From positions 124,001 through 188,000 of the forward strand of contig NZ_OMKA01000031.1 in NCBI RefSeq assembly GCF_900299525.1: DNA of 64,000 nucleotides, written 5' to 3'. The notes beneath the pieces are model-generated. The model saw nothing but the letters and a program-made list of their open reading frames with translations. It made no database searches and was not told the DNA's origin. The translations under genes were made by a program, and so were the position numbers. Origin of the DNA: Aquimarina sp. Aq78. GTDB lineage: Bacteria > Bacteroidota > Bacteroidia > Flavobacteriales > Flavobacteriaceae. Shown piece after piece: positions 17,170-26,875 of the stretch (position 1 is the first letter of the stretch; each line of letters starts with the position of its first letter).

Positions 17170-18435
17170 TTATAAATCGTATTGTTTTATTTTTCTGTAC
17201 AAGGTGCGTTCACTAATCCCTAATTCTTCTGCTGCTGCTTTGCGTTTACCTCTATGACGTTCTAAAGACTTTTTAATCAATTCCAGTTCTTTATCATGCA
17301 ATGATAATGTTTCTTCTTCTTCGATTTCTTCAGCAAAATGATATTTATCATCTTCTTGTCTCTGGATTGCAATTTGAGATGGTATTTCGAGCACTTCAGA
17401 CGTTGTTGCCGGTCTTGTAGGCTCTTCAAAATGTGTTTCTTCTTTCTTCTCTTGGTAAATTTTCTGAATTAACCCTTCGTTATCTTTTTGTACTTGTTGC
17501 GTATTACCACTTTGCATTAGCTCCATGGTTAGTTTTTTGAGATCATTAAGATCACTTTTCATATCAAAAAGCACTTTATACAATATCTCTCTTTCGTTAC
17601 TGAAATCACTTTCTTTTTTATCTGCAGAAATTACTGCGGGTAAATTACTTCCGATATTTGGTAAATACCCATGTAATGTAGCTCCTGTTATTGTTCTGTT
17701 TTGTTCAAGGACTGAAATTTGCTCTGCAATGTTGCGCAATTGCCTGATATTACCACTCCATCGATGTTTTTCTAGCAGGATAACTGCATCTTCACTTAGA
17801 CGAATTGTAGGCATCTTGTATTTGGTAGCAAAGTCAGAAGCAAATTTTCTAAATAGTAAATGAATATCTTCTTTGCGATTTCTTAGTGGGGGTAAAAGGA
17901 TTTCTACTGTACTAAGACGATAGTAGAGATCTTCTCTAAACTTGCCTTTTTTAATGGCTTCAAACATATTAACGTTGGTAGCCGCTACAATACGAACATC
18001 TGTTTTTTGAACTTTTGATGATCCTACTTTAATAAATTCACCATTCTCTAATACTCTTAATAAACGTACTTGTGTAGTTAGCGGTAATTCTCCTACTTCG
18101 TCTAGAAATATAGTTCCGCCATCGGCTACTTCAAAATAACCATTTCGAGTTTGTGTAGCTCCTGTAAAAGCTCCTTTTTCATGCCCAAAAAGTTCGCTGT
18201 CTATTGTACCTTCTGGTATTGCTCCACAGTTTACGGCAATGTATTTACCATGTTTACGATGAGATAGAGAGTGTATGATTTTAGGAATACTTTCTTTACC
18301 TACACCACTTTCTCCGGTCACTAAAACCGAAATATCGGTTGGGGCTACCTGGATCGCTTTTTCCACGGCACGGTTTAACTTAGGATCGTTTCCTATGATT
18401 CCGAATCGTTGTTTTATGGCTTGAATTGATTCCAT
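17170..18435 (-). CDS. Sigma54-dependent transcriptional activator (AAA+), no receiver domain
   Basis: 421 residues. The AAA+ domain begins almost at the N-terminus: Walker A GESGVGKE at residues 41-48, the sigma54-contact loop GAFTGA at 88-93, Walker B GGTIFLDEVG at 106-115, and the arginine-finger region after. A linker of about 120 residues with charged stretches precedes a Fis-type helix-turn-helix (AAEELGISERTLYRKIKQYDL) at the extreme C-terminus. No receiver, GAF or PAS domain precedes the ATPase, so the input signal is unknown. It sits between miaB and lptE in one operon, as is usual in this family. Confidence 0.93.
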   Translation of the reverse strand: MESIQAIKQRFGIIGNDPKLNRAVEKAIQVAPTDISVLVTGESGVGKESIPKIIHSLSHRKHGKYIAVNCGAIPEGTIDSELFGHEKGAFTGATQTRNGYFEVADGGTIFLDEVGELPLTTQVRLLRVLENGEFIKVGSSKVQKTDVRIVAATNVNMFEAIKKGKFREDLYYRLSTVEILLPPLRNRKEDIHLLFRKFASDFATKYKMPTIRLSEDAVILLEKHRWSGNIRQLRNIAEQISVLEQNRTITGATLHGYLPNIGSNLPAVISADKKESDFSNEREILYKVLFDMKSDLNDLKKLTMELMQSGNTQQVQKDNEGLIQKIYQEKKEETHFEEPTRPATTSEVLEIPSQIAIQRQEDDKYHFAEEIEEEETLSLHDKELELIKKSLERHRGKRKAAAEELGISERTLYRKIKQYDL

Positions 18436-18483
18436 TTATGGAGTTTGTTTTTTTTTGTTTTAATTGTATGTCTACAGTTGTAA

Positions 18484-19929
18484 TTAATTATTCTCAGAAT
18501 ATCCAATCGCTTCACCAAGTAAAGTTGCGCTGGTGCACTCATCTATACGAACCATTACAAAATCACCAATTTGATATTCTCCTTTTGGAAATATAGCTAC
18601 AATATTTTTTGTAGTTCTCCCGCTCCAATGTTGATCAGATTTTTTAGATTCTTTTTCAATTAATACTTCAAAAGTTTGCCCTAGATAGCTCTGATGTCTA
18701 TATGCACAGTGTGTTCGTTGTAATGCAATAACTTCTGCCAGTCTTCGTTTTTTTACATCTTCAGGAATATCATCTTCTAATTTACGCTCGGCAAGTGTCC
18801 CTGGTCTTTCAGAATAAGCATACATATATCCATGTTCATATTTTACATATTCTAATAGAGATAATGTATCTTGATGATCCTCTTCTGTTTCTGTAGGGAA
18901 ACCGATAATCATATCTTGGGTAATTGCGCAATCTGGGATTATTTTTTTAATATTATCAATCAGATCCATATACTCTTGTCGAGTGTGTAAGCGATTCATT
19001 TCCTTAAGAATACGATCACTTCCGCTTTGTATAGGAAGATGGATATGCTTACAAATATTTTTATGTTTTGCCATAATCTCTATCACATCTAATGTCATAT
19101 CCTGAGGATTAGATGTAGAAAAACGAATGCGTAATTTTGGATATCTCTCGGCTGCCATATCCAGTAATTTGGTAAAATCTACTGCTGTAGCTTTTTGAAA
19201 GTCACTAGCGTTGCCAAAATCTTTTTTCAGACCACCACCATACCATAAATAGCTATCTACATTTTGCCCTAATAAAGTGATTTCTTTAAAATTTTTAGAT
19301 ACCAGATCATCTATTTCTTTTAAGATACTTTGGGGGTCCCGACTACGTTCTCTGCCTCTGGTAAATGGTACTACGCAAAATGTACACATATTGTCGCAAC
19401 CACGGGTAATAGATACAAAGGCAGATACTCCATTGCTTTGTAAGCGAACAGGTGCAATATCACCATAAGTTTCTTCTTTAGAGAGGACAACATTAACAGC
19501 GTTGCGTCCTGTATCTACTTCTTCGATCAGGTTGGGTAGATCTTTATAAGCGTCAGGTCCAACGACAAGATCAACTATTTTTTCTTCTTCTAGGAATTTG
19601 CTTTTTAGACGCTCTGCCATACAACCAAGAACCCCAACTTTCATTTTTGGGTTGATTCTTTTTACGGCATTATACTTTTCTAGTCTTTTTCTAACTGTTT
19701 GCTCAGCTTTTTCTCTAATAGAACACGTGTTTACTAATACCAAATCAGCATCTTCAAGATTCTGTGTGGTATTAAAACCTTGTTTAGCCAGAATGGAAGC
19801 GACAATTTCACTATCACTAAAATTCATCTGGCAACCGTAACTTTCTATAAAAAGCTTACGTTTATTTTCTTTGTTCTGATCAAGAGCAAGTGACTGTCCC
19901 TGTATACTTTCGTCAATAATCTTCTCCAT
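18484..19929 (-). CDS. miaB: tRNA-2-methylthio-N6-dimethylallyladenosine synthase MiaB
   Basis: 481 residues. An N-terminal UPF0004 domain has cysteines 33, 69 and 103 for the auxiliary 4Fe-4S cluster. The radical SAM motif Cys178-x3-Cys182-x2-Cys185 (RGCDNMCTFC) and a C-terminal TRAM domain (about 405-475) follow. It adds the methylthio group to position 37 of tRNAs reading UNN codons. First gene of the operon leading through the sigma54 activator, lptE, the TPR gene and secG. Confidence 0.96.
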   Translation of the reverse strand: MEKIIDESIQGQSLALDQNKENKRKLFIESYGCQMNFSDSEIVASILAKQGFNTTQNLEDADLVLVNTCSIREKAEQTVRKRLEKYNAVKRINPKMKVGVLGCMAERLKSKFLEEEKIVDLVVGPDAYKDLPNLIEEVDTGRNAVNVVLSKEETYGDIAPVRLQSNGVSAFVSITRGCDNMCTFCVVPFTRGRERSRDPQSILKEIDDLVSKNFKEITLLGQNVDSYLWYGGGLKKDFGNASDFQKATAVDFTKLLDMAAERYPKLRIRFSTSNPQDMTLDVIEIMAKHKNICKHIHLPIQSGSDRILKEMNRLHTRQEYMDLIDNIKKIIPDCAITQDMIIGFPTETEEDHQDTLSLLEYVKYEHGYMYAYSERPGTLAERKLEDDIPEDVKKRRLAEVIALQRTHCAYRHQSYLGQTFEVLIEKESKKSDQHWSGRTTKNIVAIFPKGEYQIGDFVMVRIDECTSATLLGEAIGYSENN

Positions 19930-19966
19930 AAAAATAATTCCTTATCGATTGGGGTCAAATAGTGTG

Positions 19967-19998
19967 CAAAGATACTTTTTAATACGATTTATGACAAA
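19967..19998 (-). promoter_or_regulatory. Promoter of the miaB operon
   Basis: On the minus strand TTTG (19998-19995), 20 bases, then TATCTTTG (19974-19967): an exact consensus match, 37 bases upstream of the miaB ATG. A plus-strand TATATTTG at 20027-20034 may serve the opposing membrane-protein gene, but without a clear -33 element. Confidence 0.7.
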
Positions 19999-20063
19999 GT
20001 GGCAGGGGATTATTTTCTAAAAAATCTATATTTGATAACTTTCAACCCATAAATGTAGATGTA

Positions 20064-20852
20064 ATGACAAATAAACTCTTTGAGAAAATAGAAAACAGTA
20101 AGCCTTTGGATTTTGGTGATATTTTTAATAAAAGTATTGAGCTTTTTAAAAAAGTATGGCTTCAGGGGTTTGTACACTTGCTTATTTCGCTATTGATTAT
20201 GCTTCCTTTATTTTTTGTGATGTATATTCCTATTATTGCTCTTGCAGGTTTGTCAGGATTCGAAAGTAGTTATGGCGGATATGGTGACTACGGGTATCCT
20301 AGTGAAGAGCTATCTGTAGGTCTAATGTTTTTGTTTATTATATTGGTTTTGATTATAACTATGATTGCTTCTGCACTTCAATTTGGGATTACAGCACATT
20401 TTTATAGGGTCTGTAAACAGGTAGATTTAGGTTTGCCAGAGACATCTTCATATTTTATGTTTCTTAAGGGGAAATATTTAGGAAAAGTGTTTGCATTAGC
20501 AATAGCAACATTTGGAATAGCGATTTTGGCTGCAATGTTATGCTACCTTCCGATTTTTTATGTAATGGTTCCTTTACAATTATTAGGAGTTATATTTGCC
20601 TTTCATCCCGAGTATAGCGCTTCAGATCTTATAAAAGCTAGCTTTAAACTGGGTAATAAAATTTGGGGTATCTCATTCGGTTTAATAATAGTAGCGTCTA
20701 TTTTATCTCAACTAGTTGGTATGGTATTATGCTTTGTGGGAATATTTTTTACAGCCTCTTTTGTTTTTATGCCAATCTACTTTATATATAAGGATGCATT
20801 AGGTTTTGAAGATGACGAATTTGAAAACGAAGAAACATTATTTGTGAAATAA
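20064..20852 (+). CDS. Polytopic membrane protein, unknown function
   Basis: 262 residues. A short cytoplasmic start (NSKPLDFGDIFNKSIELFKKVW) is followed by about five to six helices, including paired long hydrophobic stretches at about 35-60, 85-110, 145-190 and 205-245. A Gly/Tyr-rich loop (SSYGGYGDYGYPSEE) lies after the first helix. Relatives are often annotated as beta-carotene monooxygenase, but I see no such motif. It is alone between the miaB promoter region and a terminator. Confidence 0.75.
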   Translation: MTNKLFEKIENSKPLDFGDIFNKSIELFKKVWLQGFVHLLISLLIMLPLFFVMYIPIIALAGLSGFESSYGGYGDYGYPSEELSVGLMFLFIILVLIITMIASALQFGITAHFYRVCKQVDLGLPETSSYFMFLKGKYLGKVFALAIATFGIAILAAMLCYLPIFYVMVPLQLLGVIFAFHPEYSASDLIKASFKLGNKIWGISFGLIIVASILSQLVGMVLCFVGIFFTASFVFMPIYFIYKDALGFEDDEFENEETLFVK

Positions 20853-20860
20853 AAAATAAG

Positions 20861-20888
20861 AAACCTGCTGATTGGCAGGTTTTTTTTA
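20861..20888 (+). terminator. Intrinsic terminator
   Basis: AACCTGC pairs with GCAGGTT over a 6-base loop, followed by an eight-T run, directly after the membrane-protein gene. Confidence 0.85.
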
Positions 20889-20912
20889 AACTAATTTTTT
20901 TGATAAAGAATC

Positions 20913-20940
20913 TTGATATCAAAAAATTGATATACTTTTG
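20913..20940 (+). promoter_or_regulatory. Promoter of topA
   Basis: TTG at 20913-20915, 17 bases, TACTTTTG at 20933-20940: full consensus, 20 bases before the topA ATG. Confidence 0.75.
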
Positions 20941-20960
20941 TCGTCAGAAATTAAAGGACT

Positions 20961-23462
20961 ATGGCTAAGAATTTAGTGATTGTGGAGTCGCCTGCTAAGG
21001 CCAAAACAATAGAGAAGTTTCTTGGAAAAGATTATACAGTTGCATCCAGTTTTGGACATATTGCAGATTTACCTTCCAAAGAATTAGGGGTTGATGTCGA
21101 AGGGGATTTTAAGCCCAAGTATATCGTCTCCAAAGATAAGAAGGATGTCGTAAAAAAGCTGAAAGATCTTTCTAAGAATGCTGATATGGTATGGTTGGCA
21201 AGTGATGAGGACCGAGAGGGAGAGGCTATTGCATGGCACCTTGCAGAGACTCTTAAATTAGATAAAGATAGAACGCGTCGTATCGTTTTTCATGAGATCA
21301 CTAAAAATGCTATTCTTAAAGCGATAGAGAATCCTCGATCTATAGATTATAACCTTGTAAATGCACAACAAGCCAGACGTGTTTTGGACCGTTTGGTTGG
21401 ATATGAGCTGTCTCCTGTATTATGGAGAAAAGTAAAAGGAGGGTTGTCTGCGGGAAGAGTGCAATCAGTTTCAGTACGATTGATAGTAGAACGAGAGCGT
21501 GATATTTTAGGTTTTAAACCAGAAGCTTCATATAGAATTGATGCAGAGTTTTCTAATCAAGCGGGTAAATCTTTTAAAGCTAAGCTTCCTAAAAATTTTA
21601 AAACAAAAGAAGAGGCAGAGACATTTTTGAAGAAGAACCTTGGTGCATCGTTTAAGGTGGCAGATCTTTCTACAAAACCAGCAAAAAAATCACCAGCTCC
21701 GCCATTTACAACATCAACTTTGCAACAGGAAGCCTCGAGAAAATTGTACTTCTCTGTGAGTAAAACGATGACGATGGCGCAACGATTGTATGAAGCAGGT
21801 TTGATTACATATATGAGAACAGATAGTGTTAATCTATCTACAGAAGCTCAAAATGGTGCAAAGGCAGAAATTGATTCAGCCTACGGTAATGAGTATAGTA
21901 ATCCAAGACAATATAAAGGAAAATCTAAAGGAGCACAAGAAGCTCACGAAGCGATACGTCCTACAGATTTTTCTAGACATAGTGTAAATGTCGATTATGA
22001 TCAACAGCGTTTATATGAATTGATTTGGAAACGAGCTATTGCTTCGCAAATGAGTGATGCCAGATTAGAAAGAACTAATGTAAAGATTGATGCTAATACA
22101 CATAAAGAGCAATTTACTGCCAATGGCGAGGTTATAAAGTTTGAAGGCTTTCTGAAAGTATATTTAGAAGGTAATGATGACGAGGATGAAGAGCAAGAAG
22201 GAATCCTTCCTGCAATGAAAGTGCAAGAAAGCTTGTTTAATAATTATATTTCTGCAACAGAAAGATTTACAAGAGCACCAGGACGATATACAGAAGCCTC
22301 ATTGGTTAAAAAACTAGAAGAACTAGGAATAGGAAGACCATCAACATATGCTCCTACGATTTCTACAATTCAAAATAGGAATTATGTAGAAAAAGGATCT
22401 AAAGAAGGAGAGGTTCGTAATTATATTCAGATGATTCTCTCTGGAGATTCTGTCAATGAGAAAAAACTATCTGAAAAAGTTGGTAGTGATAAAGGAAAAT
22501 TGATTCCAACCGATGTAGGGATGGTAGTAAATGATTTTCTGGTAAATCATTTTGCTTCAATTCTTGATTATAATTTTACAGCAAAAGTAGAGCGGGATTT
22601 TGATGAAATAGCAGAGGGTCAGGAAGATTGGACTCATGTGATGAAAGAATTTTATCAAGAGTTTCATCCAAGAGTAGAGGATGTATCACAGAATGCAGAA
22701 CGAGAAGTAGGAGAGCGTATTCTGGGAGAAGATCCGACTACTGGTAAAGTAGTTAGTGTGCGATTAGGTAAATTTGGACCAATGGTTCAGATTGGTACTG
22801 CCGATGATGAAGATAAGCCAAAATTTGCTAGTTTGCTTCCTGGTCAGACATTAAGTGGTGTTACTTTTGAAGAAGCAATGGATTTGTTTCAGTTGCCAAA
22901 AGAACTTGGTGAATATAAAGGAGAAACTATTGTAGTTAATAATGGTCGTTTTGGGCCTTATGTCCGTTTTGGCGAAAAATTTGTTTCCTTAGAAAAAGGA
23001 GAAGATCCATTAGGTACTTCTCTAGATAGAGCTATCGAATTAATTGATGCTAAAGAAAAAGCCGATGCTCCTATATATGTATATGAAACCCTTCCTGTTC
23101 AAAAAGGTAAAGGTCGATTCGGGCCCTTTATTAAGTGGAACGGAATGTTTATCAATGTAAATAAAAAGTATGATTTTGATAATCTATCTGATGATGATAT
23201 TGTGTCACTTATAGAGGAAAAGAAACAAAAAGAAATTGATAAGGTTATTCATAATTGGGAAGAAGAAGGAATTCGGGTTGAAAAAGCCAGATGGGGTCGC
23301 AGTAATATTATAAAAGGCAAAGTTAAAATTGAACTACCTAAAACTGTTGATGCTACAAAGTTGACGCTGGATAAAGTAAAAGATCTTATAGAGAAAAATG
23401 CTCCCAAGAAAAAAACTGCAGCAAAAAAGAAAACTACAAAAAAGACCACTAAAAAGAAATAA
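20961..23462 (+). CDS. topA: DNA topoisomerase I
   Basis: 833 residues. The Toprim domain starts at once (MAKNLVIVESPAKAKTIEKFLG) with ASDEDREGEAIAWH. The catalytic tyrosine is in GLITYMRTDSVNLS (about residue 284). Instead of zinc fingers the C-terminus has topo_C repeats (GRFGPYVRFGEKFVSLEKGEDP and GRFGPFIKWN) and a Lys-rich tail, a common Bacteroidota form. It relaxes negative supercoils. The arginase-fold gene follows 8 bases after the stop. Confidence 0.97.
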   Translation: MAKNLVIVESPAKAKTIEKFLGKDYTVASSFGHIADLPSKELGVDVEGDFKPKYIVSKDKKDVVKKLKDLSKNADMVWLASDEDREGEAIAWHLAETLKLDKDRTRRIVFHEITKNAILKAIENPRSIDYNLVNAQQARRVLDRLVGYELSPVLWRKVKGGLSAGRVQSVSVRLIVERERDILGFKPEASYRIDAEFSNQAGKSFKAKLPKNFKTKEEAETFLKKNLGASFKVADLSTKPAKKSPAPPFTTSTLQQEASRKLYFSVSKTMTMAQRLYEAGLITYMRTDSVNLSTEAQNGAKAEIDSAYGNEYSNPRQYKGKSKGAQEAHEAIRPTDFSRHSVNVDYDQQRLYELIWKRAIASQMSDARLERTNVKIDANTHKEQFTANGEVIKFEGFLKVYLEGNDDEDEEQEGILPAMKVQESLFNNYISATERFTRAPGRYTEASLVKKLEELGIGRPSTYAPTISTIQNRNYVEKGSKEGEVRNYIQMILSGDSVNEKKLSEKVGSDKGKLIPTDVGMVVNDFLVNHFASILDYNFTAKVERDFDEIAEGQEDWTHVMKEFYQEFHPRVEDVSQNAEREVGERILGEDPTTGKVVSVRLGKFGPMVQIGTADDEDKPKFASLLPGQTLSGVTFEEAMDLFQLPKELGEYKGETIVVNNGRFGPYVRFGEKFVSLEKGEDPLGTSLDRAIELIDAKEKADAPIYVYETLPVQKGKGRFGPFIKWNGMFINVNKKYDFDNLSDDDIVSLIEEKKQKEIDKVIHNWEEEGIRVEKARWGRSNIIKGKVKIELPKTVDATKLTLDKVKDLIEKNAPKKKTAAKKKTTKKTTKKK

Positions 23463-23470
23463 ACCAATAT

Positions 23471-24634
23471 ATGTCTTTCGAATTTCTTGTACCAGTTAGT
23501 GATTTAGTTGCCGCTCATACTAAGTTGCTTTCTGAACATGCATTAGGAAATCAAATTAAAATTCATACAACAGCTGATGGAGTACCGGATCTGAAAAAAA
23601 TAGATGTCGCTATTCTCGGTATTCGAGAAAATAGAAATGACATTAATTTTTTAGGTGAAAGCTTAAGTTTTGATACTATTCGTAAATCATTGTACGAGCT
23701 TTATCCCGGAAACTGGAGCACTAACATGGTAGATCTTGGAGATATTGCTCCAGGTAACGAAGTTAGTGACACTTACTACTTAGTGCAAGAGGTATTATCT
23801 GCATTACTTGTAAAAAATATTATCCCCATCATTATAGGAGGTAGTCAAGATCTAGTCTATGCACAATATAGATCATTCGATATTTTAGAGCGAATGGTGA
23901 ATTTGGTTAATGTGGATAGTAAATTTGATTTAGGAAATTCTTCTAAACCTATTGCTAATACTTCGTTTGTAGGTAAGATTATTGTAGAACAACCGTATAA
24001 TTTGTTTAACTATAGTAATATAGGATATCAAACATATTTTAATACTCAGGAAGAAATTGATTTGATAGAGAAATTATATTTTGATGCGTATCGTTTGGGA
24101 GAAGTTATTTCAGATGTAACTATTGTGGAGCCCATTATGCGAGATGCCGATATTGTTTCTGTAGATTTAGGAGTTGTGAATTCTACAAGTTTAAGTGGGC
24201 ATACTGCTTCTCCTAATGGTTTTGATGGTCGCGAAATTTGTGCGATTTCGAGATATGCAGGGATTAGTGATAAGGTAAAAAGTTTTGGGATTTATGAATT
24301 TAAAAATTTCAAAAACGAAGAAACGGCCTCTTTATTGATCGCTCAGATGATCTGGTATTTTGTAGAAGGAATCAATTACAGATCTAATGAAGTTAATATT
24401 AAAAATTTAAAAACTACACTACATTATAATGTGCCAATAGAAGACGAAATTTTGTCTTTTTATAAGAGTGTTATGACCGGAAGATGGTGGATAGAAATAC
24501 CATTTATTTCGTCTGGTAATAATAAATTGAAAAGACATACGTTATTACCTTGCACATACAACGATTATGAGCGAGCTTGTAATCAAGAAATACCTGAAAG
24601 ATGGTATAAGGCAAAACAAAAAAACGAAGTTTAA
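23471..24634 (+). CDS. Arginase/formimidoylglutamase-fold protein with degenerate metal site
   Basis: 387 residues of ureohydrolase fold, usually annotated as formimidoylglutamase or arginase family. The manganese-ligand motifs are eroded. GGxHD reads GGSQD at 123-127 (His to Gln). DxHxD reads DSKFD at 149-153 (His to Lys). SxDxDxxDP reads SVDLGVVN near 225-232 (second Asp to Gly, DP lost). I infer it is not a normal hydrolase and may bind or regulate. It sits between topA and gldK. Confidence 0.8.
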   Translation: MSFEFLVPVSDLVAAHTKLLSEHALGNQIKIHTTADGVPDLKKIDVAILGIRENRNDINFLGESLSFDTIRKSLYELYPGNWSTNMVDLGDIAPGNEVSDTYYLVQEVLSALLVKNIIPIIIGGSQDLVYAQYRSFDILERMVNLVNVDSKFDLGNSSKPIANTSFVGKIIVEQPYNLFNYSNIGYQTYFNTQEEIDLIEKLYFDAYRLGEVISDVTIVEPIMRDADIVSVDLGVVNSTSLSGHTASPNGFDGREICAISRYAGISDKVKSFGIYEFKNFKNEETASLLIAQMIWYFVEGINYRSNEVNIKNLKTTLHYNVPIEDEILSFYKSVMTGRWWIEIPFISSGNNKLKRHTLLPCTYNDYERACNQEIPERWYKAKQKNEV

Positions 24635-24675
24635 CATTTTTATTAGGTCGATTTAAGGTTTTTTTTAGAAAAAAA

Positions 24676-24706
24676 TTGTTTTTCTGGAAATAAATAAATA
24701 GGTTTA
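24676..24706 (+). promoter_or_regulatory. Candidate promoter of the gld operon
   Basis: TTG at 24676-24678, 20 bases, TAGGTTTA at 24699-24706 (one mismatch to TAnnTTTG), 38 bases before the gldK ATG. Confidence 0.45.
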
Positions 24707-24744
24707 CGTCCTTAAATCTAGAAGATCTTAACCTAAAACACGTT

Positions 24745-26118
24745 ATGAAGAAATTTGTATCACTCTTTGCTATTTTAGCAATGCTCTACAGTTGTGGTGG
24801 TGGAAACCGAGGAGAACTGGTAGGAGCACAAGGAAAAAAATGGCACCCGCAGAAACCATATGGCATGGCCCTCATCCCCGGAGGTTCGTTCATTATGGGT
24901 AAGTCGGACGATGATAAAGCAGCACTTGCAAATGCCCCTACAAGGATGGTTACGGTTCGTTCTTTCTACATGGATGAAACCGAAATTACCAATAGCGAGT
25001 ATAGACAATTTGTAACTTGGGTTCGCGATTCTGTTATTAGAATGAGACTTGCGATAATGGCTGATGAATTAGGCAAAGCCCCAGGAGATGATGGTATTGG
25101 AGAATTTGCATTCCTAGATGCTGATACCGAGAATATGTCTGTCTACGAAAAATATATGTACGATAACTATAGTGGTACAGGAGAAACTGGCTACGAAGGT
25201 AGAAGACTTAATAAAGATATGGATATCGAATGGGATGTAGATGATTATCCCGATGAGTTTTATGCCGAAGTTATGGATACTATGTATATTCCTCTTGAAG
25301 AATCTTATAATGGTAGACGTACTTTAGATGTAAGTAAATTCGAATTCAGATTTACATGGATGGATATCCAGGCTGCAGCACGTGCTAGAAAAGGTGGAAG
25401 AAAAGATTTTGTAAAAGAAGAAGTTATAAAAGTATATCCTGATACTACAGTTTGGATCAAGGATTTTAATTATTCATATAATGAGCCTATGCACAATGAT
25501 TATTTTTGGCATAGTGCATACGATGACTACCCGGTGGTTGGTGTTTCTTGGGAACAAGCTAGAGCCTTCTGTCGTTGGAGAACTATTGAGAAAAATACCT
25601 TTCAAAAGAAAAAAGGTAAAGAATTCGTGAATTACTTCAGACTGCCTACAGAAGCAGAATGGGAGTATGCCGCTAGAGGAGGCCTTGAGTCAGCTACGTA
25701 TCCATGGGGAGGCCCATATGCGTTAAATGATAGAGGTTGCTTCTTAGCAAACTTTAAGCCTCTTAGAGGAAATTACGCAGCAGATAACTTTTTATATACT
25801 GTAGAAGCCAAAACATTCGACCCTAATGATTATAACCTATATAACATGGCCGGTAATGTTTCTGAGTGGGTACAGTCGTCTTATGATCCCGCAGCTTACG
25901 AGTATGTATCATCAATGAATCCAAATGTCAATGATGATGAAAATAAACGTAAAGTTGTTCGTGGAGGATCCTGGAAAGATGTTGCTTACTTCCTACAGGT
26001 AAGTACCAGAGATTACGAATACGCAGATTCTGCGAGGAGTTTTATCGGATTTAGAACAGTTCAGGACTACATGGGTACTGAATCGACTGGAGAAGCTAAT
26101 ACTCAAAATCAAAACTAA
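24745..26118 (+). CDS. gldK: Gliding motility/T9SS lipoprotein GldK
   Basis: 457 residues. Lipoprotein signal with lipobox ending LYSC (about residue 17). A formylglycine-generating-enzyme-like (SUMF1) fold follows: GMALIPGGSFIMG at about 41-53, YPVVGVSWEQARAFCRW, LPTEAEWEYAARGG, and WPWGG/NMAGNVSEWVQS-type motifs. GldK forms the periplasmic ring with GldN under the outer membrane, part of the type IX secretion core. First of four collinear genes. Confidence 0.95.
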   Translation: MKKFVSLFAILAMLYSCGGGNRGELVGAQGKKWHPQKPYGMALIPGGSFIMGKSDDDKAALANAPTRMVTVRSFYMDETEITNSEYRQFVTWVRDSVIRMRLAIMADELGKAPGDDGIGEFAFLDADTENMSVYEKYMYDNYSGTGETGYEGRRLNKDMDIEWDVDDYPDEFYAEVMDTMYIPLEESYNGRRTLDVSKFEFRFTWMDIQAAARARKGGRKDFVKEEVIKVYPDTTVWIKDFNYSYNEPMHNDYFWHSAYDDYPVVGVSWEQARAFCRWRTIEKNTFQKKKGKEFVNYFRLPTEAEWEYAARGGLESATYPWGGPYALNDRGCFLANFKPLRGNYAADNFLYTVEAKTFDPNDYNLYNMAGNVSEWVQSSYDPAAYEYVSSMNPNVNDDENKRKVVRGGSWKDVAYFLQVSTRDYEYADSARSFIGFRTVQDYMGTESTGEANTQNQN

Positions 26119-26196
26119 GTCCCAAAATTTTCTATCAACTTAATTACTAACCCTTTTTTAAAACTTAAGATTTAAAAAAAACAAAACAAATTTATT

Positions 26197-26823
26197 ATGG
26201 CAAATTCAAAAGCAAGCAAGAAATTAATGAACATGGTCTACGGTCTGGGAGCAGCCGTTGTAATATTAGGTGCACTTTTTAAAATTATGCACTGGACATT
26301 TGGTAACGAAATGCTTATCATTGGTTTGATTACTGAAGCATTAGTATTTACTGTTTCTGCATTCGAACCTGTAGATAGTGATCTAGATTGGTCTCTAGTA
26401 TATCCTGAATTAGCAGGAGGGAACAAAAAAGATAAAAAAGAAAAAGAAACTCCAGAAGGATTATTATCTCAAAAATTAGATGATATGCTTAAGGAAGCTA
26501 GACTTGATACTGGCCTTATGAGTAGTCTTGGTGAAAGTATCCGTAATTTTGAAGGAGCAGCAAGAAACCTTGGCCCTACGACAGATGCTATTGCAGGAAC
26601 TAAAAAATATAGTGAAGAGATGGCAAGTGCTGCGTCGCATCTTGAGTCTTTAAATAGCTTATATAAAGTTCAGTTAGAATCTTCTTCACGTCAAGCAGAA
26701 GCTAACCAAGCTATAGCTGATAATGCGGCTAGACTTAAAGATCAGATGGAGAGCCTTACTAGTAACCTTTCTTCTCTTAATGGAGTATATGGTGGTATGT
26801 TAACTGCAATGAACAGAAGTTAA
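26197..26823 (+). CDS. gldL: Gliding motor / T9SS inner-membrane protein GldL
   Basis: 208 residues. Two transmembrane helices (about 12-30 and 36-58, including ILGALFKIMHWTFGNEMLIIGLITEALVF) are followed by a cytoplasmic, mostly helical region with coiled-coil potential. With GldM it forms the proton-driven rotary motor of type IX secretion and gliding. The Lys and Glu within the first and second helices, needed for proton flow in the family, are visible (FKIMHW; ITEAL). Confidence 0.95.
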   Translation: MANSKASKKLMNMVYGLGAAVVILGALFKIMHWTFGNEMLIIGLITEALVFTVSAFEPVDSDLDWSLVYPELAGGNKKDKKEKETPEGLLSQKLDDMLKEARLDTGLMSSLGESIRNFEGAARNLGPTTDAIAGTKKYSEEMASAASHLESLNSLYKVQLESSSRQAEANQAIADNAARLKDQMESLTSNLSSLNGVYGGMLTAMNRS

Positions 26824-26875
26824 CATTTTTATTAATCAAAATATAGTATAATAACTACCAAAATCTAAGAAGAAT

